This document shows, in pieces, positions 1 through 12,233 of a stretch of 64,000 nucleotides of DNA. The stretch's first letter is position 1. Every line of letters starts with the position of its first letter. The DNA is from Panopea generosa (Eukaryota > Mollusca > Bivalvia > Adapedonta > Hiatellidae), in contig CM055907.1 of the NCBI GenBank assembly GCA_029582155.1, positions 13,981,992 through 14,045,991 on the forward strand, read 5' to 3'. The notes under the pieces are model-generated. The model saw only the letters and a program-made list of their open reading frames with translations. It searched no databases and was not told the DNA's origin. The translations under genes were made by a program, and so were the position numbers.

Positions 1-763
1 TATGATTCACTATTTTTTTTTCATTTTTTACTGTTTTACCGTAGCCGGTAATTGATGCCTAATAGGTTATTCAAACACTTTTTGCGACTTTCACACCTGT
101 GCTGATCGAACGCACGCACCAGGTAAACACGTGGCAAACATCTTGTTTGTCAACACCTTTTTAAGTGTCAGGGATTAAACTGATTAGCAGTCGTGTATTG
201 TCAATATCAATAAACAGACGAGACTAAGATCCGCGGAAACAAAGGTTTGGATCCGAAAGATAAAATATATAGTAATTCAGTGAAAGAAATCTTCCGAACG
301 AGTACGGTTTTCGGAATAGAAAGGTTTCGGATTGCCGAGTTATTTTTACAATAAAGATAGAAAAGGAAATTTCGGGACCGACAGAAATGTTCGGTTTAAA
401 GAGATTTCCGGATTAAAGGAGTACGGATTAAACAGGTCCCACTTGTACATTCAACATAGCTACGTTATTTACACATTTGAAGCAAACAAATGAATGTTGA
501 TTTATTCATGTATCTAAATTAAGTTGTTTATTTGTTTTTATATATTGAATATTATGTACTATTTTGGAATTTCTTTGCACTATATTTTTGGTATGTTGGT
601 ACACTGAGTTATGAGGTATATACACTTTTTGACGCTGCATCAGTTTTCGCATGTCAACTCTGGTGAGTTGCGAACGCAACCCACCAATAAAAATAAAAAT
701 CATAATTTAATTTAAGGCATATTAGTCTTATAATCTAACATAAACATATTATATATTGCGCAT
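1..763 (+). other. Intron or upstream flank, nothing recognised
   Basis: No exon, repeat family or RNA is recognised here. It precedes the terminal exon of the first receptor paralogue, so it is probably part of its last intron. A GC-richer patch with repeated ttcgga-type words lies at about 225-440. No splice-flanked hydrophobic segment was found, so the membrane-span exon is presumably left of the window. Confidence 0.4.
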
Positions 764-905
764 TGTTTTGTTTTGGAGGAAAATCTCATAATGAATCTGG
801 GTAGAACCAGCATATTCCCGCAAGTCACTTGCAAAGCTCAGCGGTGAAAGTAAAGTGAGCATTCAAGAGTACAGTGATTTAATTCACTCGGCACGAAGGA
901 CAAAA
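764..905 (-). repeat. SINE-A remnant in intron (copy 1)
   Basis: Contains the words ttttggaggaaaatctcata, gaatctgggtagaaccagc and cgcaagtcacttgcaaagct, ending in ctcggcacgaaggacaaaat. In reverse orientation the right end resembles a tRNA-like head (gtccttcgtgccgag). The same fragment lies at the same relative place before each tail exon near 27.4, 27.95 and 28.55 kb, so it was inserted before those exons and genes duplicated. Confidence 0.7.
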
Positions 906-975
906 TAAAAGAAGAAACTAGCAAATTTTTATTGATTCCATAAAAATAACATTTTTTTACTTTTTAATATTTAAG

Positions 976-1624
976 GAGAAAGCCAGGGAGAAAGAATTAT
1001 ATTGAAACTAACCAAAATGATATTCCACTTGCTGGTCCTTCTGATGCTGTTGATGCAGAAGCTGAATACGCCGAAGCAGTTTTTACCGACAAACCACCAA
1101 CTACTAAAGGCAATACCATTGCCGTAGAAAACAGTACGTCTAACAATGCTGCGGGTGACGTATACGACACTACTAATATGAATAAAGCGAGGATTCAAGG
1201 TAAAATACATATAAGTAAAGAAACTGAAAATGTGTATAATACGCTTAATGACGTCAGTGACAACATCTACAACTGCACAGATTCTAGCAACGTTAGAAAT
1301 AGAACCGGTGGCACTCTTCCTACGAAGCAATTACATACTGGCAATAATGCTGTCAGCGGAGGGGAACATGATATTTGTGAAAACATGTATAGTCATTTGG
1401 ATGGACACATTATTAAGTCTAATAATGAAACAACATTTAACGAGGGAAATGCCGCAGATGGAACTCAGAATTTCAGAACAACACAATTCGACATTGACAA
1501 CACTTACGCTCATGCCACTTTTGATAAGAGAATTGATACTGCTTCAGAGTATGACACAACAGAGTCAGTAAAACTAATTGCTCCGACGGATAATGAATAT
1601 GCACAGGTTATGCGTCTTAGTTAA
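976..1624 (+). CDS. Terminal exon of receptor paralogue 1: tyrosine-rich cytoplasmic tail
   Basis: Acceptor ttaatatttaag precedes base 976. The exon enters in phase 2 (one base completes a codon) and runs 216 codons to TAA at 1622-1624. It begins with a basic stretch (RKPGRKNY) and is hydrophilic, with no cysteine pattern of an ectodomain. It has nine tyrosines, including VYNTL, MYSHL and EYAQV (YxxL/V type) and DVYDTT, EYDTTE, EYAEAV. This looks like the intracellular tail of an immune-type or adhesion receptor that is tyrosine-phosphorylated and binds SH2 proteins; that role is inferred from motifs only. The first 132 nt match the three tail exons at 27.6-28.85 kb (shared word LAGPSDAV), and the rest matches the decayed exon at 28722-29205. 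The remaining exons lie left of the window. The exon and frame are well supported; the family name is not recognised. Confidence 0.8.
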
Positions 1625-1832
1625 ATCTACCTATGTTCGAGCTCTTGCTGATCATAAGTATAACAGTGTGGATAAATTCTAAATCCAAATCTTCCAGAAG
1701 CTGTGGTTAGTTCCACTGATCAGTTCAACTTGAGATGTTCTTGAACTCATATTTTTAAATGCTATATCATCATTAACATTGATCATTTTGGATGTTATCC
1801 TTTACCAATGAGAAAAGATTTGTTCTGATTTC

Positions 1833-1838
1833 AATAAA
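1833..1838 (+). promoter_or_regulatory. Polyadenylation signal AATAAA of paralogue 1
   Basis: Canonical AATAAA 209 bases after the stop codon at 1624, followed by a GT-rich stretch (gtgtggtag). This makes it the likely 3' end of the first receptor gene. Confidence 0.6.
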
Positions 1839-2229
1839 GTGTGGTAGATTATGGTATATAATAGATTATGAGTTCAAATAATCATATGTAAAATGAAACT
1901 TTTGAGCTGAGGAATATATCAGTTTGAAACGGGGCCCTGTGTGTGTGTACCGTGTTTATAAACTAACAAGCAAGTTTCCATTCAACAAATAAGTACTATT
2001 TATGCATATTACTAATCCAAAACTTTCCAAAATCTTGACGATTACTTACAGGGCAAGAGCCAATTCTTGTTATATTCGAGCTGTTCTTATTTTATATTGT
2101 GTTTTATACATCTATATAGCTGAATGTATTGCCTTTTTCAGTTTTAAGAAAATTTTATCTTATCTTAATACCGTTGACGATTTTTATTTATTTATTTATT
2201 TTTTATGTTTTTATTTATTTATTAATCTA

Positions 2230-2262
<33 letters not shown>

Positions 2263-2949
2263 AAAACTATTTGATCAATTATTGAATATGTATTTAATAA
2301 TATGTCGTCGTATTAACTGTCTTCATGACGAAGATGATATGACGATATGGCGAATAAATTTGTAGATGTGGTTTAAACATGATTCGTTCAATCAATTCAA
2401 ACAACTGTAACTATAATGACTATCTTAATTATGTATTGAAGGGTTAAGGGATCTTACCGCTTTGATACACTTGTAATTAATTAAGAAAATCATGTTCAGT
2501 TTCACCATTTCATCGAGACTAGCAATTACACTAGGTGAGTATGTTCTGATATAATCAATTTGTGCAGAGCGTCGTTTTTGTTCTCATGAATTGATAAGTT
2601 TCCATGATGTGATGGGCGGTATATTTTTGAAATGGTTGTTATGTAATTTACAAGGCATTTCTGACATTTAGTTATATTGGTTAAGGAAGGCACCGGAGTA
2701 ATTCCAAGTTGAACCGTTTTTCTTCTGCAAGTCATTGGCAATATTTCTCACATAAATTACTTGTACCGAAACAGACTTGAGCAAATGACCACAAACGTGA
2801 AATATAAGTGACCTATGAGTCCTTAAACAATCGGTTAATGAAAACGTTTGGGTGAGCAATCTCCATGTCTTCAGATCAGTGGCTTATCACCGAAATCATC
2901 AAGCGAAACCAGATCGAAGGTAAGGAAATATAACACTATTGTATTGGAT
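1839..2949. other. Intergenic, little recognised
   Basis: Between the two receptor paralogues. Apart from the CTGT microsatellite at 2229-2262, no exon or known repeat is recognised. Confidence 0.5.
2229..2262. repeat. (CTGT)n microsatellite
   Basis: About eight uninterrupted CTGT units after a T/A-rich tract. Confidence 0.95.
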
Positions 2950-3402
2950 GACTTCATATCACATTTGTTAATATGGATTTTCCTATATGACGTTTACCTT
3001 ATTTGATATATTACATTGATAAAAATACTTAGATTCATAATATAGAAAATGTAACATATGTTTGTTATTTTATCTTTGTTGCTATAAATATATGCTTCTC
3101 ATAATATGTACATTTTGACAATGACGTTGTATTGATGAAGAAGTATGAGAAACGATTAAAGATTAATATTTTTCAGCATTTCATATCACATTTGTTGAAT
3201 GGATTTACCTATACGACGTTTACCTTATTGGATATAGTACATCATTGTATACATAGTTTCTCCATATAGAAAGTATTACATGTGTTTTTTTTTAAATTAA
3301 CTCTCTTACTATATCATTTACTTTTCATAACGTGAACACTGTTACAATGACATTGTATTGTTCAAGAAGTATGAGAAATTATTAAAGCTTTAATAGTTTT
3401 CT
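2950..3402. repeat. Tandem duplication, about 227-bp unit
   Basis: Two diverged copies start with ttcatatcacatttgtt at 2953 and 3180. Each contains tatrcgacgtttaccttat and ends with aagaagtatgagaaa...attaaag. A related, more diverged stretch lies near 31120-31190. Confidence 0.75.
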
Positions 3403-3664
3403 AACAAATGGTGTTAACAAGCATCCGCGTGGGTGTGGTAATAAGTGTATGAATTTCATATTGATTTCAATTGATCCTACAAATATTTCAGATCTTAAAG
3501 TCATACATAAATTATTTCGAGTTTCTTGGTGATTTTATTCGTTCAGCATTGTATTCAAGGACGATAAAACTAAAATATTGGAATTATTTGTTAGTTTTCT
3601 TTGCAAATACAACATAAATGTACATTAAAAACATAATATATCTATAAAATCGTGTTGTTTTCTT

Positions 3665-4019
3665 GAACGTCCATGCATACATCAAGGTTCGATTTCATTT
3701 ATAACACGTAAATCAAATGCATGGGATTGAGACTAGAACGTCCATACATGCATCAAGGTTCGATTTCATTTATAACACGTAAATCAAATGCATGGGATTG
3801 TGACTAGAACGTCCAAGCATATATCAAGGTTCGATTTCATTTATAACACGTCAATCAAATTTATGGGATTGGGCCTAGAACGTCCATACACACATCAAGG
3901 TTCGATTTTATTTATAACACGTAAATCAAATGTATGGGATTGTGACTAGAACGTCCATACATACATCAAGGTTCGATTTCATTTATAACACGTAAATTAA
4001 ATGCATGGGATTGAGTCTA
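3665..4019 (+). repeat. 71-bp tandem repeat, five copies
   Basis: Units start with gaacgtcca at 3665, 3736, 3807, 3878 and 3949, exactly 71 bases apart. Each contains catcaaggttcgatttcatt and ataacacgtaaatcaaatg. It lies just upstream of the signal-peptide exon, so it may be in the promoter region of the second receptor gene. Confidence 0.95.
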
Positions 4020-4284
4020 CAACGGCAAACTGCATTTATATCAAGAGTCGAGATCTGCGGTATTCTCAATAAGGACGATTATATACCTCTCCATATACAA
4101 TACTTAATGCGGAAAACGAAAGTTGACTCAATTCGATTCATTTGTTTAAAATTCATTGTTTACAATGGCAATTGTATAAACGGACTTTAAGAGGTATTGT
4201 ACACCAGCTTTGTCATATTTCCTTCACTAGTGAAAAGTTACCGAGTTCATTAACATTTAAATAATTGATACTACAAGACCGCCA

Positions 4285-4360
4285 ATGGATTATTTACGAG
4301 TATTAAATATTGCGCGTTTTATTTGTGTGTATGTACTCCTATCATCGACTGTCTTATCAG
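4285..4360 (+). CDS. Exon 1: start codon and signal peptide
   Basis: ATG at 4285 opens a short frame of 25 codons: [11 protein letters not shown], then a hydrophobic core ([14 protein letters not shown]), then one base before a strong donor (gtacgtga). This is a typical secretory signal peptide with small residues at the cleavage region. Phase 1 output matches exon 2, giving a mature protein that would begin near GRPDYF. The AATGG context at the start is acceptable. Confidence 0.65.
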
Positions 4361-7300
4361 GTACGTGACTACACTATAGTATATACTCAACGAAAAAAAA
4401 AAATATATCGTGCTTTCGTTAGTTTAAACTGTGTGTTAAAATACAAATACAAATTGTAAAAAAAATTAAAAAAGATATATTTTACGCCTCTAAAAAAGCA
4501 AATATGGATATTGTATAAACTTTAGATATGACATGAATGATAAATCAAAACAAAACTTCTTACCTTGTTTTTTTTCAATTTAAGGCTATCAATTTCATCA
4601 CTTTAACACACAAATTAAACAAATTCATTGCAATCGGCACGTGTAAACCGATAAAGATATATGAAATAGCAAATCTAGGATAAAAATATATATTTAATTG
4701 TCAAAAACTTATGTTTTTAAAATCATTGATTATGTATAAATGCATCCCTGATCACTGTCCAAGGTTGTTAATTTAAGAAAAGTTTATGTTTTAAACGAAG
4801 TTTTAAAAGGAGACGTAACCTGTGGGGTGGGGCCTATTTCATTAAGACTTACATTTCCATTCTCACAACTGAGAATTTGGAAGATACAATTACATTGGAA
4901 GAGTAATTCGTTCCATGAAAGGTATATAGCCAAACTTTAGTTGGGTCAGAATACCGTTTTATATTATGTTATACCAGGAAAACGGATATCCGCAAGAGGT
5001 ATTTGGGTAGGATTTAATGGCCCTCATTTTATATACATTTAATTCACCTATGTCGTCCAAAAGCAGAAACACATGATTTAATACATCTAAATTGATAAAA
5101 TAAGCACTGTCTGTAATTATATTTGTATATTGTGCATTTGTAGTTCTTTATTGTGTATTACATAATATGTTTGTACATGTTTTGTCTTATTTATATTATG
5201 TCAGTTGTAAATGGCCAAACGCAAACTTGAAACTTGATATCAATCTAGAAATAAGTTAATAAATGTCGGCGCCAAGCTCACTTGCCTCTTTTATTAAATT
5301 ATATGCCCAAAAAAGGACAAATATAGAGAAGGAAAATGTAAATTATTGAGATGTTATGAACGCTCGCGTATTCAAGCAAAATCCGCGATATTTCGTTTTC
5401 AAATATCCTATTCATGAAAGAAATACCAATCAATTTTTAAATCTTTTCACACTGGAATTCTCCACAAAATGAGAAAATTAAATTTGTTGAAGAGCTTACG
5501 ATTACAAAATTTGCATACTGCAACTACAAATTCAAGGGAAATCCTTGAAAATGTACTTCAAATGGCAATATTTTAAATTCAAGATCATGTTTCGTGTTTA
5601 CACCCTTATATAACATCTAAGGTTACATTAACCTTACATTTTCTCATTACAGTAGTCATCTTCCATATAATTCTAATGAAACGTTCGGAAGCTCATTACG
5701 AATTGTGTGTTTAGTTATGGGATATAACCGACCTTTTAACTCTAAACAAAAAAGTACTCGATTTAAAATTAAAACAACATAACTTGTTCCAACGCAATAA
5801 TTAAATATCAGAACAAATGACCTGACATGGGCTGTCAATCAAACAAGCTGCAATTCAAATCAGTGATCGACATTGTTTCGAGCTCCGCTGTTATCCTTAG
5901 ACATATTGACGGTGTCTAAGCACAGGCGACATTATCGGCGTTTACACCACGCAATTTACCTGACCTCAAACGGCAAAAAAAAAAAATATTACCGAACAAA
6001 AATCTCACCCGCCGCCACATCCACCCATTGTTTTTAAAGAAATAAATACAAATTTGATATGTTTTCTTTGATGATACATGAAAATATGTTGTATTGTTTT
6101 GTTTATTTTTTTAAAAAAAATGAGTGTAGGTGTTATTGGGCTATAGATTTAGATATATAGACAAAGTTACCAACTCGACACTAGGCCACAGTCATACTAA
6201 CTTATTGCAATCAACTATTTCACCGCTCAAATTTAGAGGTTTATCTACGAAGTTAAACTAGTTAACACTACAAATGGTTATAGTTTCCAATACTGAAAAC
6301 AAAAGACGATTCCCTTTACCGTTCTCCGTAATAAGTCGAAATGCATGAAAAATATCCAAACATTTATCGTAAGTCGAAAAATCTTTGGAACAGTAAAAAT
6401 GCCAATAAAACTGCGATTGATCAATAACTCCCCAAATTTGCCGGTATAACATATTCAACTACACTAGACTCCCTATGTCAAACACATGTATAACGTTATT
6501 GTATTTGTTTACATAGATCAGTAATAATGTACCATTAGAATTTAGTTTGCCTTAAAACGCTTAACTTCTGTATCAATGACAGAGTCTTCCGGTATTGTAG
6601 TTAAACGTGTACTATCACTCGTATCACAATCAGGAGACTGGGAAGATCGTGCATTCATATCTCCGCACATCAGTAAATTAACACAATTATATTACTGAGG
6701 GTGAGCGTATAATCAGTTATATAATTAATCAAACAGTCAATCAATAACATCTACCATAGATTGCCGATTATTTTTATCTGGCACCAATTAACACATGCAA
6801 ACAATAAATCACAGTTGCCCCTGTCTCAGTTAAAAATGCATTGTCATTATCAAAACAAATAATTTGGACATTTTGTAAAATCAACTTAATTATTATTTAT
6901 TTTTTAAGAAATATATTGAATGCCTGACAGCTCAATCCGTAATGAAACCTTTTCCGGTTTATCCTAAGTTTACGATTCTTGACCATGTGGACCAATTGAA
7001 CTGGATTTGTTCCGTAATCAATTTAAAGCTACGTTCTTATTGCAAAAGCCTATTTGTCCTGGAAGTCGATGGAGCAATATGCGCACAACCTTTATCTAAC
7101 AATGAATGAATGAGGTTTTACGGCGCACTAACACATTGTAAATTATTCAACGCCAACAAAGGAATTTTTCAGGTTCGCTCTACACGTACAAGAACAACAC
7201 ATTAACATACAGGTTAAATAAATCGTATCAACAAATTAATATGCAGATTGAACATAGAACCTTGATACCTGCTAAACTGCAGAGTTTCATCAAACTCTAT

Positions 7301-10300
7301 CGTTTTACTCAAAGTATTGCTTCTTCCGACATGAGCCACATTGATCCTGTTATTTCAATTATCATAAATTGTATCGGTATTGTGCTAACGTATTTACTTG
7401 GCAATCATTATTCTTCGTCAATATGTTCCGAGGTTTAAACGCCCCATCAGAACAGCTATTCGTGAATCCGATCTGATGCGAATTTATAATTTATTTCTAT
7501 CGGTATATCAACGGCAATATCAGTATTTACGTCCGGACACCGAACATTAATTTACGGATATACCCGGAACTTTCATGAGTGCCCGTAAAAACTAATGGAC
7601 ACTATCACTAATACGTTGACGTGATTTACTATTATCAACGGTAGAAAAATATTGAAACATAGGTTTATCACATAACAAAGCAGAACGTCATCAGTATATC
7701 TGTTAATGCAAGATAAACATTTCCTGCTGATAAAGCAAAAGTTTATCTTACCACCGCTTTATTTTATACTATATTACATAATATTATGCTTTCTTACATC
7801 TGGTTTCTATTACAATATGAGTAATACGGATACACTCTTGCAGGTGATGTGTCAAATTGAATCCCCTGGAAATTAAAGTACATAGATATAAAAACATCAA
7901 ACACAATAGATAGTTGAACAATACGAATAGAAAACGAAGAACACATATAACACCAACGTGAGCAAATATTTGTTTGTTCTTATTATGGTATATATTTTGT
8001 TACGACGTCATTGATTAATTAAGCCCTAGCTAGGTCAGAAAACAAACTGAAAGCGTGTATCTCTACCATTATCAAGTGACGTCACTTTCCCCTCAATGCT
8101 AATTGAAAAACAAGATTATTTAGAGGTTGTCCTACTTTCTCAGCCATTAAAATCGCTCCATGAAATATAGAACGTTCTATTTTGAACCAACTTCCGAAGC
8201 TGCAGACAACGCTACATTTTTTTACTACGGTTGCGAATCCACGTGATCGCAGGAAAAATGCCCGTTTCTAGTAACATTTTTGTAGTTTACTTTCTTAAAA
8301 TTAACATTTCATGAAAAATCACAACACGATGACGAACACAGGGTCTGTTAAAAGACGAACATTCGGCACTATTAACATCCACGGAAAATTTTTTTTTGGC
8401 AAAATGTGTAACGGCTTATATTATTTTTTCTGTAAATGACACCAACCCACCTTTTCAACTAAGCAAAATAAGACGTTGTACATTTCCATGGCAACTTAGT
8501 CAGTTTAGTTTAAACTTATTATTTTTTACTTCGATTGTGAAACAAGTTACGCTCGAAGTCTTCCTTGGCAGAACCAGTATTAAACATAGGCAAAAAGACA
8601 ATGTCTTGCATATATAACAATGACGGGGGATCGAACCCACGACCCTCTGATCATGGATCTGATCCCCTACCACTGAACCACGTGCTCCACTTACTAGTAC
8701 CGATAGGTTCATCTCCATGCAGAGACGGCGTTCGTCTTTGCTATGTGAATTTCATGAAATATTAAGAAAGTGATTAACAAAATATTACCTGTAGCGGACA
8801 CTTTTCTTTCAATTTTTACACCAGTCCATAGCATAAGGTCACGTCGATTCGCTGTCGCATGCTACTACATAATGATCGCGATCCCTGACTTCACAATCAA
8901 CCCCAGTGCTGACCACGCCCCTTTATCGATTTAATCCAATGAAAACAAACAAACAGTGCTAACGCGCACGCGCTCGTGTTTGTGTTTGTTTATCAATGTT
9001 TGTGTCTTTCATCGGCTTAATTCTATAAATAAAAAAATATGTAACAAGACCATGACTGGGACCCAGGAACGAGAACGTAAAACAACATCTAAACCGATTA
9101 GAAGCTAACGTAGAAAATACCATATAACTTCTAATCTATACAAATTATCAGTGTTTTATTTCCTCATTTTCTATTTGTGTTGTTCAACTTTCTATTGTGT
9201 CTGATGTTTTTTATATGTATGTCCATTGTTTTACATTCTTGTCGTTAAGTTGTATATTGTGTTTGTTGATTTAATTTCCGTGTTCTCAATATTTATTCCT
9301 ATTATTTAATTAAATTTGTGTTCGTTAATTTCATATAGAACAGAACAGAACATAACTTTATTCAGACTTGTACATAGTACATCATCATAGTATACAAACA
9401 AATTTACAATGTTAAGTCACGTTAAGTAACTTAACTTACAACTCATATAATAATTATGAAATGTTTATTATGATAATGCCTTAAAAGTATATCATTCAGT
9501 ATTTTTTTTTCTTTTTTTTTTTTCTTTTTTTTATCCTTTCGTTTAAGGTAGGATGAACCAATAAATATGTAACGTTTTTACTTAAAATATTAATTCTGTC
9601 TTTAAGATTAATTCAAATAGATTCATTTGTAGTTATCATTAATTCAATGAAATTAAACATAGAAGGTATATGGAAAAAGTATCGTTTTATATAGCATTTT
9701 CTAAGATCATTAAAACGTGGATATATACATATACAGTGGTATTAATCTTCTATGTCATTACAACATACAGTATCTTTCACTTACCCGCTTGTATCCTCAG
9801 AAAAAACTTATTTAATTCTCGAAATAAAAACTCTCAAGCTACTTGATAATGAATCAAGATAGGGTTCATTTTTAAGATGTTTGTAAATTTCAAGCACGAT
9901 GCTTCTTTCTATTGAGCTCTGCAAATTTTGTTTGAAACAATCAATTACTCGTTGATAAAAAAAGGTATGGAAATGTTTTTGGGTCTACATGATAATTATC
10001 CTCAAATACATACGGATATCCATAATCACTCAACACTTTTTTAACATTTGATTTCCAGTTGGTTTAACCTTTATTGTAATCATATGAAACTTGATCATAC
10101 ACATTTTTATTAAGATATTATCAGATTTTATTACTTTGCACCAATATTCTATGATTCTAAAATAACGTATGACATATAAAGGGAATACTCCAAGTTCATT
10201 AGAACCAGTATTTGATCTAATATTTAAAATTCGTCTACAGAATTTCAAATCTATACCTTCTATTTCTTGAGATCGACTAAATCCCCATATTTCTACCGCA

Positions 10301-11852
10301 AAACCCTTATTAGATCATGGAAATGCATCAAGTAACTGACATTTTGTTTTAGGTTTTAAATTAAATTCATTGCACTTTGACAATACATTTTTAAAGCTTT
10401 TAATGACTTCCCCATTAAATGCTCCTGGTTTAATTCAAATTTGCCCGAGTAGTTAATAATTCCTTAATAGTTAAAATCATTCACCGATTCCAAGTTATAA
10501 CCATTGTAATTCCACTCTTCGTTCTATAATAATTCTCCCCTTTTCCTGAACACCATAGGTTTTGTTTTGTCGGCATTTACCTCCAAACCCTGTTTCGAAC
10601 AATAGTCAAATAAAATATCTAACTTCGACTGTAAATCTTGGTGATTTACCCAAAATAACCATATTATCAGCAAATAATAATAATAATATAAATGCAATGT
10701 CGTTTATTTCTATACCCGAATTATTATCATCTTGTAAATAAAAATCTTAGTCTTCTATAAAAAGGGGAGTACTATGGGGGAATTTACATTCATTTGCCTC
10801 AAGTACACTGCGTACGCAAAATAATCAGCATAACAATTGCAACACATTACATGATTTGACATTTTCATACATGTCGCGTATTATGCGTAAAAGCTTTCCT
10901 TGGATGCTGGATTTGTAAAGTTTAAACCATAACGTATTTCTATATATAATATCAAAACATTTCTTTAGATCTACATATGCTACGTATAAGCGTTTATTTT
11001 CATTCAAATATTTTGTAACAATAGGATGTAAAACATACAATGCACCAACGGTTGAATGACCTTTACGAAAGCCAAACTGTGCATCAGAAATTCTATTATT
11101 AGCGTTGCAAATTCTTTTATTCAAAATAGTCGTAAAGTCGATAATTATTCACGTTTTTTGTATCACCTTTTTGTGTAGCGGTATTATAATACCTTCCGTC
11201 TATTTGTCATATATTCTTGTTATATTTGTTGTAAGTTTTTCATATAATGTTCTTAGTTTAACAATAAGAATGTTAAACGAATAACACAAATATAAAATTT
11301 AACCCCTTATATGTACAATTAAACGACACAAATGTTAAGTTTCAACAAGAAAAAGAGCTATACAATTCATCAACGTCTGGCCTGCCAAATATATTTCTTT
11401 ATTAGCTCATTTCTTTTAAGCAACTGTTAATCCAATCGAGGCTTCAACGAGAAAAATGAATAAATGCAGATATGTTAAACATGTACACACACGAATGGTA
11501 AAACATTGGGACAGGATTTCCGAAAAGTAATCTTGATCCGCAAATTGAAAAGTTGAAGTGCGATTATATCTAACGATGGATCTGCATCCGCCCAAATTAT
11601 CTAATATCCTTTCAAATAAAATTGAATCCCACTTTGTTTGAACAAAATGTTATTCACAATATACATGGTAGTCATTCATTCAATATGCACATTAAAGTAC
11701 AAGTTCAAAGGAAAGATATACTAGCGTTTATATATCTATTTTCTAGTAAACATAAGATGCTATTATAATGCGTAGACGGTGACATGTTTCTGAAGTATTT
11801 CGTTATTAATTACATTGCATAAACAAGTTATCATTTAACTCTTCAGCGCATG

Positions 11853-11921
<69 letters not shown>

Positions 11922-12192
11922 AGGGGGATAATTGAAATCACAACAACGGAATTTCCGATTTCAAATGCAAATTCACAATTTATGATATATATATATGGAG
12001 ATAATTCTTTGTGAACAACCATACATAAATATCCAGACCAGACTACGGCGTGTGCGCCTAGCTACAATGCAAACCATAGACACAATATCAAGGCAACTCC
12101 CTTTATTTACATATATAAAAAAGATAATTGAAACCGCAACAACGGAATTTCCGATTGTTGTTATCATTTCAGATGCACATTCACAATGTATA

Positions 12193-12233
<41 letters not shown>

